From Moorena producens 3L (GTDB taxonomy: Bacteria > Cyanobacteriota > Cyanobacteriia > Cyanobacteriales > Coleofasciculaceae), in the NCBI RefSeq assembly GCF_000211815.1, contig NZ_GL890970.1, forward strand, positions 94,186-158,185: DNA of 64,000 bases, written 5' to 3'. Shown here in pieces: positions 33,490-43,203 of this stretch (positions within the stretch are counted from its first letter, which is position 1; each line of letters starts with the position of its first letter). A program made the translations under genes and the position numbers. A model generated the notes under the pieces. That model saw only the letters and a list, made by a program, of their open reading frames with translations, did no database searches and had not been told where the DNA came from.

Positions 33490-34560
33490 CTATTCCTTCT
33501 TCCTGATTCCCTTAGAACCTATCCCTAAAGCCCCCAAGGCGAATAGACCTAAAGCCGTTGCTGGTTCAGGAACATTAGCTGGGTGTGAATTGTTATTATC
33601 TGGGTTTGGATCGTTCAATGCTGACAGGGCTAAATCCGCAATGATTCGATAAACACCAGTAGTTGGATGTTGTAAATCCCAGAAGAAAAACTCCTCGGGA
33701 TTCTCACATACAAATTGTGCTGGTATATTCAAACAAGGACTAGTTACATTGGTGAAACCAAATTCCGTCGGCTGAGCCAGAATTTCCCTAAATATAGAAT
33801 TAACATCAACCGGGATGATATTGACATCTGAGTCGGGAGTCTGACTGAATTGATCGAGTAGTTCAGACAAACCAGAGTTATGGTCTTCTGTCAAAGTGTT
33901 GAGGGCATCGCTAGTACCAGGAACACGCCCATCAACTCCCAGAGCAATGGGCGTATTGCCCAAATCTGGCAAGTTAACTACCATAATATTCTTAGCCCCA
34001 ACCTCAGTCAGGTCTTGCAGTGCATCTGACAAATTTGCCAGAGTGGTGTCAGTTTCTGTAAATGGTTCAAAACTGCCTTGGTTGGGTAGATAATCATTAG
34101 CACCAGCCCACACTATATACAGAGCATCTGGGTCAGCCGACTGACCGGCTTGTATCAGGGGAACAGTAAAGGCATCAATCTGTGGTTGCAATCCTGGTAA
34201 AACTACCAATCCAGAGGAGGTAACAGGGGCAGTTTGTCCAGTGCCTGTAGTAGAACCACCAAAAGCGAAGTTAATGCCAACAGTCGGGATAGCACCTGAG
34301 CCAATAGTGGTAAACAGAGTGGGGTTTAATTCCAAATCCCCTGCGAGATAATCCACCCAGTTGGGACCATTGGAAAAACGTCCCTCAAAATAAGGTGGAC
34401 TGGGGGGAATTCGCTCTGCGGTGGCATTGAATAAATTGCCTTGATCAGAGAGGCTGTCTCCAAAGATATACATCTTGCTAAACAACTCGATAGCATTTGC
34501 CTTGAGGGGCAACATTAAAGAGAAAAAGACTAATCCTGTAGCAGCAATTTGTGTCTTCAT
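33490..34560 (-). CDS. Exported SGNH/GDSL esterase with PEP-CTERM anchor
   Basis: 356 aa. The Sec signal is in residues 1-23 (LVFFSLMLPLKANA). Block I MYIFGDSLSD carries nucleophile Ser36, block III is WAGANDYL, and block V DLQHPT carries the Asp/His pair, so the esterase appears catalytically complete. The C-terminus has VPEP at ~331, a hydrophobic helix and a KGIRKKE basic end, the PEP-CTERM sorting signal processed by exosortase. Expected fate: export and anchoring to the cell envelope or extracellular matrix. Substrate unknown. Monocistronic. Confidence 0.9.
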   Translation of the reverse strand: MKTQIAATGLVFFSLMLPLKANAIELFSKMYIFGDSLSDQGNLFNATAERIPPSPPYFEGRFSNGPNWVDYLAGDLELNPTLFTTIGSGAIPTVGINFAFGGSTTGTGQTAPVTSSGLVVLPGLQPQIDAFTVPLIQAGQSADPDALYIVWAGANDYLPNQGSFEPFTETDTTLANLSDALQDLTEVGAKNIMVVNLPDLGNTPIALGVDGRVPGTSDALNTLTEDHNSGLSELLDQFSQTPDSDVNIIPVDVNSIFREILAQPTEFGFTNVTSPCLNIPAQFVCENPEEFFFWDLQHPTTGVYRIIADLALSALNDPNPDNNNSHPANVPEPATALGLFALGALGIGSKGIRKKE

Positions 34561-34988
34561 GATAGTTTTTTACCTTAATTGCAGATAATTATCTCAGATC
34601 ATGTCCGATTTAATACTTATCCTTCTTGGTTGATAGTAAATTGAACCTTGAAAATTAACTAACCATAAGCAATTAGCAATTCAAAATTCAAAATTCAAAA
34701 TTCAAAATTCACAGGCATCGGATCAACCATTTTAGACGTGATTAACCGGACTTGATATCATGTCTGGCATTGACACACTTTACCAATCACCACTAATTAC
34801 TAACCAATGACAATACCTGTTAGGAATTGTGCTTAAGCACAACTAAAAGCTGTTTTCAACTGTTTTTTAGTGAGCATTCAGCCCTCAGCGGTCAGCTATC
34901 AGCTTATTTTATTCAAAGGTGCGCACCTAAAAGCACCGATTGCGCTACGCACAAGCTGCGCGAACAGTAGCACCTCAAGTAACCCATA
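34561..34988 (+). other. Intergenic region with AAAATTC heptamers and dyads
   Basis: It includes four or more AAAATTC units (about 34681-34711), a CCGGACTTGATATCA sequence related to the inverted repeat at 38625-38731, and a GCGCTACGC.../CTGCGCG-type dispersed palindrome. No gene seen. Confidence 0.6.
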
Positions 34989-35447
34989 AGCTGATAGCTG
35001 ATAGCTGATAGCTGATAGCTGATAGCTGATAGCTGATAGCTGATAGCTGATAGCTGATAGCTGATAGCTGATAGCTGATAGCTGATAGCTGATAGCTGAT
35101 AGCTGATAGCTGATAGCTGATAGCTGATAGCTGATAGCTGATAGCTGATAGCTGATAACTGATAGCTGATAACTGATAGCTGATAGCTGATAGCTGATAG
35201 CTGATAGCTGATAGCTGATAGCTGATAGCTGATAGCTGATAGCTGATAGCTGATAGCTGATAGCTGATAGCTGATAGCTGATAGCTGATAGCTGATAGCT
35301 GATAGCTGATAGCTGATAGCTGATAGCTGATAGCTGATAGCTGATAGCTGATAGCTGATAGCTGATAGCTGATAGCTGATAGCTGATAGCTGATAGCTGA
35401 ATGCTAATAGCTGATAGCTAATAGCTGATAGCTGATAGCTGAATGCT
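34989..35447 (+). repeat. Long AGCTGAT heptamer array
   Basis: About 59 nearly uninterrupted AGCTGAT units up to ~35400, with rare AACTGAT variants near 35155-35175. It degenerates into AATGCTA/TAGCTAA variants to 35447. It is the longest array in the window. An inverted block (CAGCTATCAGC) at about 34890 could pair with it. Confidence 0.97.
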
Positions 35448-35463
35448 TACGTTTTGTATGCAC

Positions 35464-36999
35464 CTAATTCGATGGTGTAGCTTTTGGTGCCCCTGATGGC
35501 TGACTGGTTTGAGGTTTAAGAAACAGTGCTTCTTGGGCAGATTGCCCTTCACCCTGAGAACCGAAATACCAAAGCGCTGCTCCTGCTTCAGCACGGGTGA
35601 CTGGTTTTTTAGGCTGAAACAATATTGTATAACCAAAAACTCGGCGAATGTTTGCCAAATCGCCATTTCGGAAATCAGCTAAGACGGCTCGCAATGCTTT
35701 CGGGTCAATTTCAGCGGTATCTTTGAAGCCCCAGGTTTCTTTCACTGCTTCAATAGAGGCTTTGGGCAAGGCTTTACGAGTATCGAGAGGCACTTTCCAC
35801 AACATCAGATTTTCCCTAGTCAACGGTGCATCTGGACGAAACAATACTGCGGTAGAATCGCCACTGAGGGGACTAGGAATTAATCCAGCATCAGCTAATC
35901 CCTGAATATAGGGAAAATCAGGATCCGTACGAGGCACATCCTGAAATGCAGGTTGAGTAGTGTTGGATGCTAAACGGATTTGCAATCCTGGACGATTAGC
36001 ATAGATTCGATTATTGGCATCCATTAGCCAACGGGCGTACTGACGGCGGTTTATGGTTTGATTCGGGGCAAACTGAATACCTTGACTATCAGTATTAGTT
36101 TTTGGGTTAGTCGTGTCTGGCGTTAAGACTCCCAATTTTGCCAAATCTGCCACATACTTACGCAAATCTCGGGGGACTTTATCCAAGTCAGTAAATTTCT
36201 CTGGTTGTCCTGACCTGACCTTAGCTGGCTTACTGGCGACCTCAGAGGGTGGTTGTGGTTTCTCAGGTTGTGTTGGTTTTTGAGCTTGTGTTGGTTTCTG
36301 GGGTTGTGTTGGTTTCTCAGGTTGTGTTGGTTTTTGAGCTTGTGTTGGTTTTTGAGCTTGTGTTGGTTTCTGGGATGGTTGTGGTTTCTGGGATGGTTGT
36401 GGTTTCTCAGCTTTGGTATCCTTACCATCCCGGACGTACTGAATATCAAATGTAGTCACACTGCTGTTGGTAGCAACCGCTGGGGGCTTTGATGAAGAGG
36501 CAGCAGTGGATTTGCCAGTAGTGCCACGAGCAGGAATCGAAAGGGTAACATCCAAGTCATTACGACGGACGATGAATGTGCCACCATCTTGATCCTCTGG
36601 CTGGTCGAGGACTTGCCAGCCTCCCGACTCAAAGGTCTTTTGGTAAAAGTTCTGAATTAAATTAATTGGGTCAGGGGATGACCAAATCGTCAGCTTACCT
36701 GGACCAGCAGCATCTTTGAGGGGTTCCACTTGTTCCAAGGTTGCTTCTTGATAACGGGGAATCTCAGTGGGGAAGTCTTCTGGCAACGGTACTGACTTCT
36801 GTTTCTGGGGAGTACTTTGAGGCTTATTCGGAGATGGCCCACTCAAGTTTTTGGGTGGGTTATCTTTCAGTTTGGGGTCTGCTCCCAAAGACCGCTGCAA
36901 AGCGTTACCTAGGTTAGTGTTGGCGCAGGCACTCAACAAACCGAGAAGACAAACCGCTAAACTTGCACGTAGGACAGAGTGTGGAAACAGCACGGGCAT
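35464..36999 (-). CDS. SLH-domain lipoprotein with Pro/Lys/Gln-rich linker
   Basis: 511 aa. The lipoprotein signal is LLGLLSAC with Cys ~25, so it is lipidated. Residues ~75-155 form a small folded domain (FPTEIPRYQEATLEQVEPLK). Then comes a low-complexity KPTQAQ/KPTQPE linker of ~60 residues built of imperfect 15-18-bp units. The last ~240 residues are S-layer-homology-like: FTDLDKVPRDLRKYVADLAK, RRQYARWLMDANNRI, AFQDVPRTDPDFPYIQGLA, PLTRENLMLWK, KPVTRAEAGAALW. In cyanobacteria, SLH proteins bind pyruvylated periplasmic glycans. The C-terminus lies 17 bp from the AGCTGAT array. Confidence 0.85.
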   Translation of the reverse strand: MPVLFPHSVLRASLAVCLLGLLSACANTNLGNALQRSLGADPKLKDNPPKNLSGPSPNKPQSTPQKQKSVPLPEDFPTEIPRYQEATLEQVEPLKDAAGPGKLTIWSSPDPINLIQNFYQKTFESGGWQVLDQPEDQDGGTFIVRRNDLDVTLSIPARGTTGKSTAASSSKPPAVATNSSVTTFDIQYVRDGKDTKAEKPQPSQKPQPSQKPTQAQKPTQAQKPTQPEKPTQPQKPTQAQKPTQPEKPQPPSEVASKPAKVRSGQPEKFTDLDKVPRDLRKYVADLAKLGVLTPDTTNPKTNTDSQGIQFAPNQTINRRQYARWLMDANNRIYANRPGLQIRLASNTTQPAFQDVPRTDPDFPYIQGLADAGLIPSPLSGDSTAVLFRPDAPLTRENLMLWKVPLDTRKALPKASIEAVKETWGFKDTAEIDPKALRAVLADFRNGDLANIRRVFGYTILFQPKKPVTRAEAGAALWYFGSQGEGQSAQEALFLKPQTSQPSGAPKATPSN

Positions 37000-37159
37000 T
37001 GTCCAACAACAGTAGTTACCTTTTAAACTAACGCAAATTCACAAAAGGGCAATCAAGCATGTTATCCTGGCTGAGTTGCCAAACTAGGAAAGATGTTTAG
37101 GGCAAGGGCTAGGCCAAAATACCGAGTATTGTCAATTTAAATGTCAATTTAAATCTTGT

Positions 37160-37792
37160 ATGGATGCACAGAAAAAGAAATTAGCAGCACCGAGTGAATC
37201 TTCTGAATCTGTTCAGGAGCAGCAAGCAGATGCTCAGGGTCAACAACCGGACAAGGGTGGCACGCCATTTTGGAAGCAAGTACAGGAAAATTTCCAAATT
37301 ATTGCGATCGCACTAGCCTTAGCTCTATTGATTCGAGTATTTGTGGCAGAACCTCGCTACATTCCCTCGGATTCCATGTACCCGACGTTGGGAGTAGGCG
37401 ATCGCTTAGTGGTCGAAAAAATCTCTTACCGTTTCCATACCCCAAGAGTCGGTGACATTATTGTGTTTGAACTACCGCCACAATTACAAATTTTGGGTTA
37501 CTCAAAAGACCAAGCTTTCATCAAGCGGGTGATTGGCACATCGGGTGATACGGTTCAAGTCAAAGATGGCAAAGTTTATCGCAACGGTACTCCTCTAGAG
37601 GAGGACTACATTGCCCAACCTCCCCATTATCAGATGGGGCTGGTGCAGGTGCCAGAAGATCAGCTATTTGTGATGGGAGACAACCGCAACAATAGCAACG
37701 ATTCCCATGTTTGGGGTTTTCTAGGTAAAGACAAAGTCATTGGTCGTGCCTGTTTCCGTTTTTGGCCACTTAGTGACCTTGGTTCGATCTGA
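37160..37792 (+). CDS. lepB: Signal peptidase I
   Basis: 210 aa. One N-terminal membrane helix (~45-62) is followed by the catalytic domain: PSDSMYPTL with nucleophile Ser72, FIKRVIG with general-base Lys122, and the signature GDNRNNSNDSHVWG. All S26 boxes are intact. It cleaves Sec and Tat signal peptides on the outer face of the plasma or thylakoid membrane. The acidic, Gln-rich 40-residue cytoplasmic lead is cyanobacteria-like. Divergent from the SLH lipoprotein gene, with about 160 bp between. Confidence 0.95.
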   Translation: MDAQKKKLAAPSESSESVQEQQADAQGQQPDKGGTPFWKQVQENFQIIAIALALALLIRVFVAEPRYIPSDSMYPTLGVGDRLVVEKISYRFHTPRVGDIIVFELPPQLQILGYSKDQAFIKRVIGTSGDTVQVKDGKVYRNGTPLEEDYIAQPPHYQMGLVQVPEDQLFVMGDNRNNSNDSHVWGFLGKDKVIGRACFRFWPLSDLGSI

Positions 37793-38784
37793 ACTATAGC
37801 AGTTTTCAATTGGGTGAGGTACGTAAGTATTCAGCCGTCAGCTGTCAGCTGTCAGCTGACGGCAGTAATTACCATTACCCATTACCCATTACCCATTACT
37901 AATATTAAGGTTGTGTGAACTTAAGCCCTCTACGGATTTCGTAACTTACTATAAGTTTAACTAATCAATTTTACTACTTAGGGCTGATGGGAATTAGATG
38001 GTAAACCTATATAGCAAGGGAAGTATAGTTTAGGACATAGTCTTTTGGTTGAAAGGGACTTCGGAGCAGGGAGCAGAGAGCAGAAGATGTCTTAAGCTTT
38101 ACTTCGACTGCTATATAATTTAGCTCAACTAACGATGTCGCTGTTCAAGCTAATGTTTTAAAGCCTTGAGAGCACAAAGCTAAATTTAATCGACATCAGG
38201 GCTTACTTTCTAAGTAAGCGCTATAGTTAAGTATTAAAGTTTAGCAATCATTTATCAATAGTTATTAATTATTATAAGCAAAACTTATAATTCAATAAAA
38301 TAATGATTTTGTGAATCCTACCGATTCATAGTTTCGGAGAGAGAAAAATCTAGTTAAATTTAATGAATATAAACATAAGCAAAAGGTAAATAATTTTCTC
38401 GTTTGTAGGTTTACTATAAGCATTCAGCCGTCAGCTTTCAGCTTTCAGCTGCTGCCAAGGATTCATAGTCTTGGGCTGATGGGCTTTTCCCCAGACTTTG
38501 AATTCTCTAAAATCTCGAATGCTTAAATTCTACCGTTTGAGGTTTATTTTAAGCATTAGGCTGACCGCTGACGGCTGATAGCTTAATGCTTAGGATTTAC
38601 TGATCTTACTTTGGAGTAGTTTATTGATATCAAGTCCGGTAGCATCAGTATTGTCTAAAACAAGAGTATTCAAGGAAAAAGGGCACAAAAAAGCCGACTA
38701 TAAACCAGGGAATCAAACGGACTTGATATCAAATTTCAGAGTAAGGTCACTGTCTACATCTAAGAGTTGCAGCATAAAACTATC
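37793..38784 (+). other. Long intergenic region with repeats
   Basis: About 990 bp without a gene. It holds CAGCTGT and ATTACCC (four copies, about 37872-37900) heptamers, AT-rich DNA around 38200-38400, a few CAGCTTT/CTGACGG units, and the inverted-repeat element at 38625-38731. Probably carries the promoter of the PEP-CTERM gene. Confidence 0.6.
38625..38731 (+). repeat. MITE-like element with 14-bp inverted ends
   Basis: TGATATCAAGTCCG (38625-38638) and CGGACTTGATATCA (38718-38731) are perfect inverted repeats bounding 107 bp. A lone CCGGACTTGATATCA copy is at about 34747. No clear target duplication. It could be a mobile palindrome or a regulator site 50 bp upstream of the next gene. Confidence 0.6.
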
Positions 38785-39570
38785 ATGAAAAAATTACCAA
38801 TAGCTATGGCTGGGGCAGTAGTTTTTAGCCTAGGAACAATAGGAACAGCTCAGGCGGCATCCTTCCTCTCTACTTCCAATGGACAAGTTGGAAAAATCGA
38901 TACTTCAACCGGAAAATTCACACCATTGAACAGCGACGGTATCCCCTTTTTTGATATAGCTTTATCAAATAGTGGGGAGCTATTTGGTGTCACTCCCAGC
39001 GCTTTGTATAGTATTGATAAAAGCACGGGTTTATCCTCCCTAATTGGCTACCTTTTTGCGTTTATAAATGCTTTAGGGTTTTCTGATGATGATAACGTGC
39101 TTTACGGCGCTGGAGATGATAGTTTTTATACTATTGATACCTCTAGTGGTGCTGCATCATTAGTGGCTACAATTCCTAACTTCAACAGCAGTGGCGACAT
39201 AGCATTCGATTCTGTAAATAATCAATTTTTTGCCACATCACTCTCTGTTGACGGCAGCTCTGACATCTTGTTCTCTATCGCTAATGACGGTACAGCTACT
39301 GAGATTGGTAGTATCGGCTTTAGGGATATATTTGGCTTGTTCTTTGAAAATGGAACCTTGTTCGGTTACACAGCTGATCGACAACAGATCACCATCGATC
39401 CAACCACAGGAGCAGGTACTTTTAGTCAAAATGTCGCCTTCGGGGGTATTAATAGGATCTTTGGAGCAGCAGCTGTTTCTAAGACTACTGTTCCTGAACC
39501 GATGTCGGTGCTAAGTCTGCTAGCAGTAGGAGCCTTTGGTGCCAGTGTGCTCTCTAATCACAAACTGTAA
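38785..39570 (+). CDS. Exported PEP-CTERM protein with beta-propeller-like repeats
   Basis: 261 aa from ATG 38785; the in-frame TTG at 38767 only adds residues ahead of the signal peptide. Signal MKKLPIAMAGAVVFSLG...AQA. The mature part has recurring ~40-residue units of the type LYSIDKSTG, FYTIDTSSGAASLV, ITIDPTTGAGTF, as in DUF4394-like or propeller proteins. The C-terminus has VPEPMSVLSLLAVGAFGASV and a short basic end, a PEP-CTERM sorting signal. Likely an envelope or matrix protein. No catalytic motif seen. Confidence 0.8.
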   Translation: MKKLPIAMAGAVVFSLGTIGTAQAASFLSTSNGQVGKIDTSTGKFTPLNSDGIPFFDIALSNSGELFGVTPSALYSIDKSTGLSSLIGYLFAFINALGFSDDDNVLYGAGDDSFYTIDTSSGAASLVATIPNFNSSGDIAFDSVNNQFFATSLSVDGSSDILFSIANDGTATEIGSIGFRDIFGLFFENGTLFGYTADRQQITIDPTTGAGTFSQNVAFGGINRIFGAAAVSKTTVPEPMSVLSLLAVGAFGASVLSNHKL

Positions 39571-39636
39571 TAGCAACGCTATAGTTAAAAGCTATAGTTA
39601 ACTGTTGATGATTCACGGTAACCAACCTACACTCTC

Positions 39637-42354
39637 CTACCCTGGTGAGGGTAGATTGGTTACCCAACCACTGAGATCCACTGCTAAGGTTTGACCCAAC
39701 TTGAGTAGGGGGCTTGGGGAAAGTGAAGTACTAAGGGAAGCACTGGAGGTACACATGTTACATAGCCAGGGATAGCTGCCATTGCTATCACTATCTTTAC
39801 TATCTTTCTTTAAGTCTTGGCTTTGGATCAGCTGAGGCAAAAGTTGGTTATGTAAGTACTGCAAGTAAAGTTCTTGGCAACGATCTAAGGATAAGCTTAG
39901 ATTGAGCTGATTGCCTAGATCAATCATTTTGTCTAGCCGTTGAATATCGACTTCCACTTCCTCTGGGTTGCTATCGTAAAGAATTTGCCAGAGCGTACGC
40001 AAAATTAACTTTTCTAAGGTTTGCTTGACTTCTAGGGTATTCAACTGACAGTGGAGATGATTCGCTGCTATTGCGATCGCTTCTAACTCTGCCAAGCTAC
40101 TCCATACCACCTGCTGATCACTGCTATCACTATCTAATGCCCTAATCACAGTAATACACTGATTGGATATAGCAATTTCTGCTGCTACTTGCAACTCCTT
40201 GGGAACAGATAACCCACCCTGATGGAAAGCCATCAAGGCTCTATAGTTATCCCGATAAACCTGGGTATAGAGCTGATCCAAACGGGTCAAGGTTTCCTGG
40301 CTCAACAGCTGCATAATCCGGTGTCGCTCTTCAGCAAACAGATGCTGCAAATTAAAATGTTGCTGCCCAAACAGCTGATTCATTACCAAAATTGTGTGGG
40401 CTGCACTGCCTTGGTCTAGGGCATTAAATAATGTGTCCAACCGCTGGCGGTAGCCTCGACATTCAGCAAGGGGTTGAATACAGCAGTGGAAGTCCCAACC
40501 ACCTAGGTATAGCAAGGCAAACACAAAATCATCACTTTCCCTAGTTATTTCAGAAACCAATTGTAACTGTCCCACAGCTAGGGTTAATGCCCCGATTCGT
40601 TTTAGCTGGTAATATTGCTGATGGGCATAGTAACAGTAGATTTTGTCTTCTTGGGAATAGTTGTTAAATAGGGAAGTAATGGCATAGTCTGCTACTACTT
40701 GCTTCCAGCTAACGTGGGCTGACACCACTAGTTGGCGATAAATCTGGTCACCAGTTTTAAAGCATTCCACATTACTGGGTGCTAGAGCAAGGCGTTGGAT
40801 AAATTCTTCTTGCAGTTGGACTTTAGCAACATCACCAGCTAACTCGATAGCACGGGCAGCATACCGCAGAATCTGAACCCCTTCTGGACGGGAGATTTCC
40901 TCAAAAAACCAACCACAACTGGTATACATCAGCAGAGCATGACGCTGCATTTCCAGGAGTCGTAAGGCATCCACTTGTTGGGCTTGAGCCAGTGGGTGAG
41001 TACTATGACGCTCCAGAAAACTTTCCACATTGGCTGGGGAACGGTTCTGAACCACTTGGATATACTCATCCCGGGCTAGCCAAGGGTCATGGAAGAATTG
41101 GCTAGCAGTCTCTTGATATACCTGAATCAATTCATCCCGTAACCAATCCAGGGCATTCCGCAGGGGACGACGCCACGTTTGGTACCACTTCCCGCCACCA
41201 CCACAGCCACAATCATCTTGCCAACGGTCAACCCCATGGGAGCAACTCCAGGCTGTTACTGGCTTCAGTACCACTTCCCAGGTGGGCGGATTAAAGCTAA
41301 GGTAGTGGGCAAAGTTGGTTACTGTCCAGTTGCGCTGGGGAAACTCATGGGTAAAAGCGTAGGCAATACACTTCTCAGTGCCTGTTTTGTGATGGCCAAA
41401 GGTTTCCCCATCCGTTGCCACAGCAATCAACTGGGCACTGCGATGATCCCCACGTACTGCTTGACCCAAACGCTTGGCGAAGTGTTCAGTACTGCTGAGT
41501 AAATCATTGAAGCCCATATCTCTGGAGATTGGGCCATCATAGAAAAAGATATCAATAAATTTGCCATTTTTGAGGAAGCAACGGTAAGGCCGAGTAGGGT
41601 CAATCTGAGCACCTCCCACTTCCTGCCATGGAGAATTACTATTGTGTTCACTGGTGAGTTCAGTGGGAATTGGGCGGCAACGTTGAGCTTGGGCAGGGGC
41701 TAGGATAATAAAGCGAATATCTTCTGCTACCAATGCTTCCAAGGTGGGATAGTCTACTGCCGTTTCCGCCAGCCACATCCCTTCGGGTTCACGACCAAAG
41801 CGGGAACGGAAGTCCGCTTTTCCCCAACGGATTTGGGTGTATTTGTCCCGTTCATTGGCTAAGGGAAGGATGATGTGGTTGTACACTTGAGCGATCGCAT
41901 TTCCGTGACCATTTAAGCGATCGCAACTCTTCTTGTCCGCTTCCAGAATCCGCTGATACACTTCCACATCGTAATTTTCCAGCCAGGACATTAACGTTGG
42001 ACCAATATTGAAGCTCAAATACTCATAGTTATTGACAATATCTATTACTTCTCCTTGGTCATTTAATACCCTAGCAAAGGCATTGGGGCGGTAGCACTCA
42101 TAGTAAATCCGTTCGTTCCAGTCATGAAACGGAGCAGCAGTAGGCTGACGCTCAATCGTATCTAGATCAGGGTTTTCCCGAGGCGGTTGGTAGAAATGAC
42201 CGTGGATAGTAATATAGACACCTGTGGCAGGATCTAGGGGGTCGTTGTTGAGCGTCGAGTAGTGTTTGATCTTGGCAGTGGACTTAGCAGTGGACTTTAT
42301 TTCCTCAGCTTGTAACACTAGCAGTTCAGCTACTGAAGTCATGGGAATATGCAT
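39637..42354 (-). CDS. Glycoside hydrolase family 57 protein with DUF3536
   Basis: 905 aa. The GH57 (beta/alpha)7 domain spans ~40-380. Its metal/substrate motif is TIHGHFYQPPRENP, EGMWLAETAVDYPTL is the region of the catalytic Glu, and VATDGETFGHHKTG that of the acid/base Asp. DUF3536 follows (DDCGCGGGGKWYQTWRRPLR, then SCGWFFEEISRPEGVQILRY). These proteins are presumed alpha-glucan-active in the cytoplasm, linked to glycogen metabolism, but the substrate is not established. The C-terminal ~45 residues are low-complexity Ser-rich. No neighbour in glycogen metabolism. Confidence 0.88.
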   Translation of the reverse strand: MHIPMTSVAELLVLQAEEIKSTAKSTAKIKHYSTLNNDPLDPATGVYITIHGHFYQPPRENPDLDTIERQPTAAPFHDWNERIYYECYRPNAFARVLNDQGEVIDIVNNYEYLSFNIGPTLMSWLENYDVEVYQRILEADKKSCDRLNGHGNAIAQVYNHIILPLANERDKYTQIRWGKADFRSRFGREPEGMWLAETAVDYPTLEALVAEDIRFIILAPAQAQRCRPIPTELTSEHNSNSPWQEVGGAQIDPTRPYRCFLKNGKFIDIFFYDGPISRDMGFNDLLSSTEHFAKRLGQAVRGDHRSAQLIAVATDGETFGHHKTGTEKCIAYAFTHEFPQRNWTVTNFAHYLSFNPPTWEVVLKPVTAWSCSHGVDRWQDDCGCGGGGKWYQTWRRPLRNALDWLRDELIQVYQETASQFFHDPWLARDEYIQVVQNRSPANVESFLERHSTHPLAQAQQVDALRLLEMQRHALLMYTSCGWFFEEISRPEGVQILRYAARAIELAGDVAKVQLQEEFIQRLALAPSNVECFKTGDQIYRQLVVSAHVSWKQVVADYAITSLFNNYSQEDKIYCYYAHQQYYQLKRIGALTLAVGQLQLVSEITRESDDFVFALLYLGGWDFHCCIQPLAECRGYRQRLDTLFNALDQGSAAHTILVMNQLFGQQHFNLQHLFAEERHRIMQLLSQETLTRLDQLYTQVYRDNYRALMAFHQGGLSVPKELQVAAEIAISNQCITVIRALDSDSSDQQVVWSSLAELEAIAIAANHLHCQLNTLEVKQTLEKLILRTLWQILYDSNPEEVEVDIQRLDKMIDLGNQLNLSLSLDRCQELYLQYLHNQLLPQLIQSQDLKKDSKDSDSNGSYPWLCNMCTSSASLSTSLSPSPLLKLGQTLAVDLSGWVTNLPSPG

Positions 42355-43057
42355 TCAAAAAACAGCAACACAGCTCACCCAACCCGATAACTTCATGTTT
42401 GGGACCCGGAGCGCGAATACCCTTGAGCAAACTTATACTGGTTTGGCAGTAACGAACAAAAGTAGCGGATAGTTGGGACAGCGGATAGTTGGGACAAACG
42501 TTAAATGCTTAACACAATGATTAATTCAACCGCAAGGTTTAATTCAAGTAACTCCAATCAGTTTATGCAAATTGCGGTAATCTTATCAATCTTCACCAGA
42601 TCATAGCAAATTTCTATGGTTAAAAAATATACCCTAGGACTGATGCGCTTGAGGAATCGTTGAGTTCTGAAAAGCTTTATTGAGCACACCAGGGACAGAG
42701 TAAGGTACTTGACTATCTAATTTGTGTATATCAGTTGATCGGCTAACACCCATGTAAATTGAATTTGTTCATGTTATAGCAGAAGTCAGAAGTCAGAAGT
42801 CAGAAGTTAAACTCAAGCCAAACTGTAGTTTGAGACTTTTGTCATGTCCTAATTACCCTGGCGACTGCTATATCAAAGAAACCGTCAAACCATCTGCCCA
42901 CCTCCGTATCTCCCCATTTCCCCATCAGTCTCAACCCAAAAATTAAGTGCGTGACAGCTTAGGGGCGTGACAGCTTAGGGAGACGGGGGGATGGGAAGAG
43001 GGATTGACCAAGCCCCTTGTAATACTGCCCTAGTCCCTGAAACTAACTAGAATAGTC
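42355..43057 (+). other. Intergenic region with repeats
   Basis: GCGGATAGTTGGGACA occurs twice (about 42465-42496), AGAAGTC heptamers at about 42783-42806, GGGCGTGACAGCTTA twice near 42950-42980. No gene seen. Confidence 0.6.
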
Positions 43058-43171
43058 AGGACTTACGCGGTTAAGTTGATTTCGCCCCGCTAGCACCCCA
43101 ATTATGGGGCGGGTAATGATGTCAAAGTCCCCCAGAATTGGGAGACCAACGGGGGCAAATGCGTAAGTCCT
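43058..43171 (+). mobile_element. 114-bp MITE-like element
   Basis: Perfect 11-bp inverted ends AGGACTTACGC (43058-43068) and GCGTAAGTCCT (43161-43171). The interior has the CCCCAATTATGGGG / CCCCCAGAATTGGG dyads seen in the MITE at 5736. No convincing target duplication. It ends 32 bp before the cax start and may contribute to its promoter region. Confidence 0.7.
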
Positions 43172-43203
43172 CATAGTAATTCTTTTGAGGTAAAGAAACC
43201 TAA

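Noticed and set aside
34989..35447. Long array considered as a CRISPR
   Set aside because: Units are 7 bp without spacers, and no cas gene is present; the same holds for the other arrays.
36249..36492. Plus-strand hydrophobic frames opposite the SLH gene linker
   Set aside because: They mirror the KPTQ low-complexity linker on the other strand; membrane-like composition is incidental.
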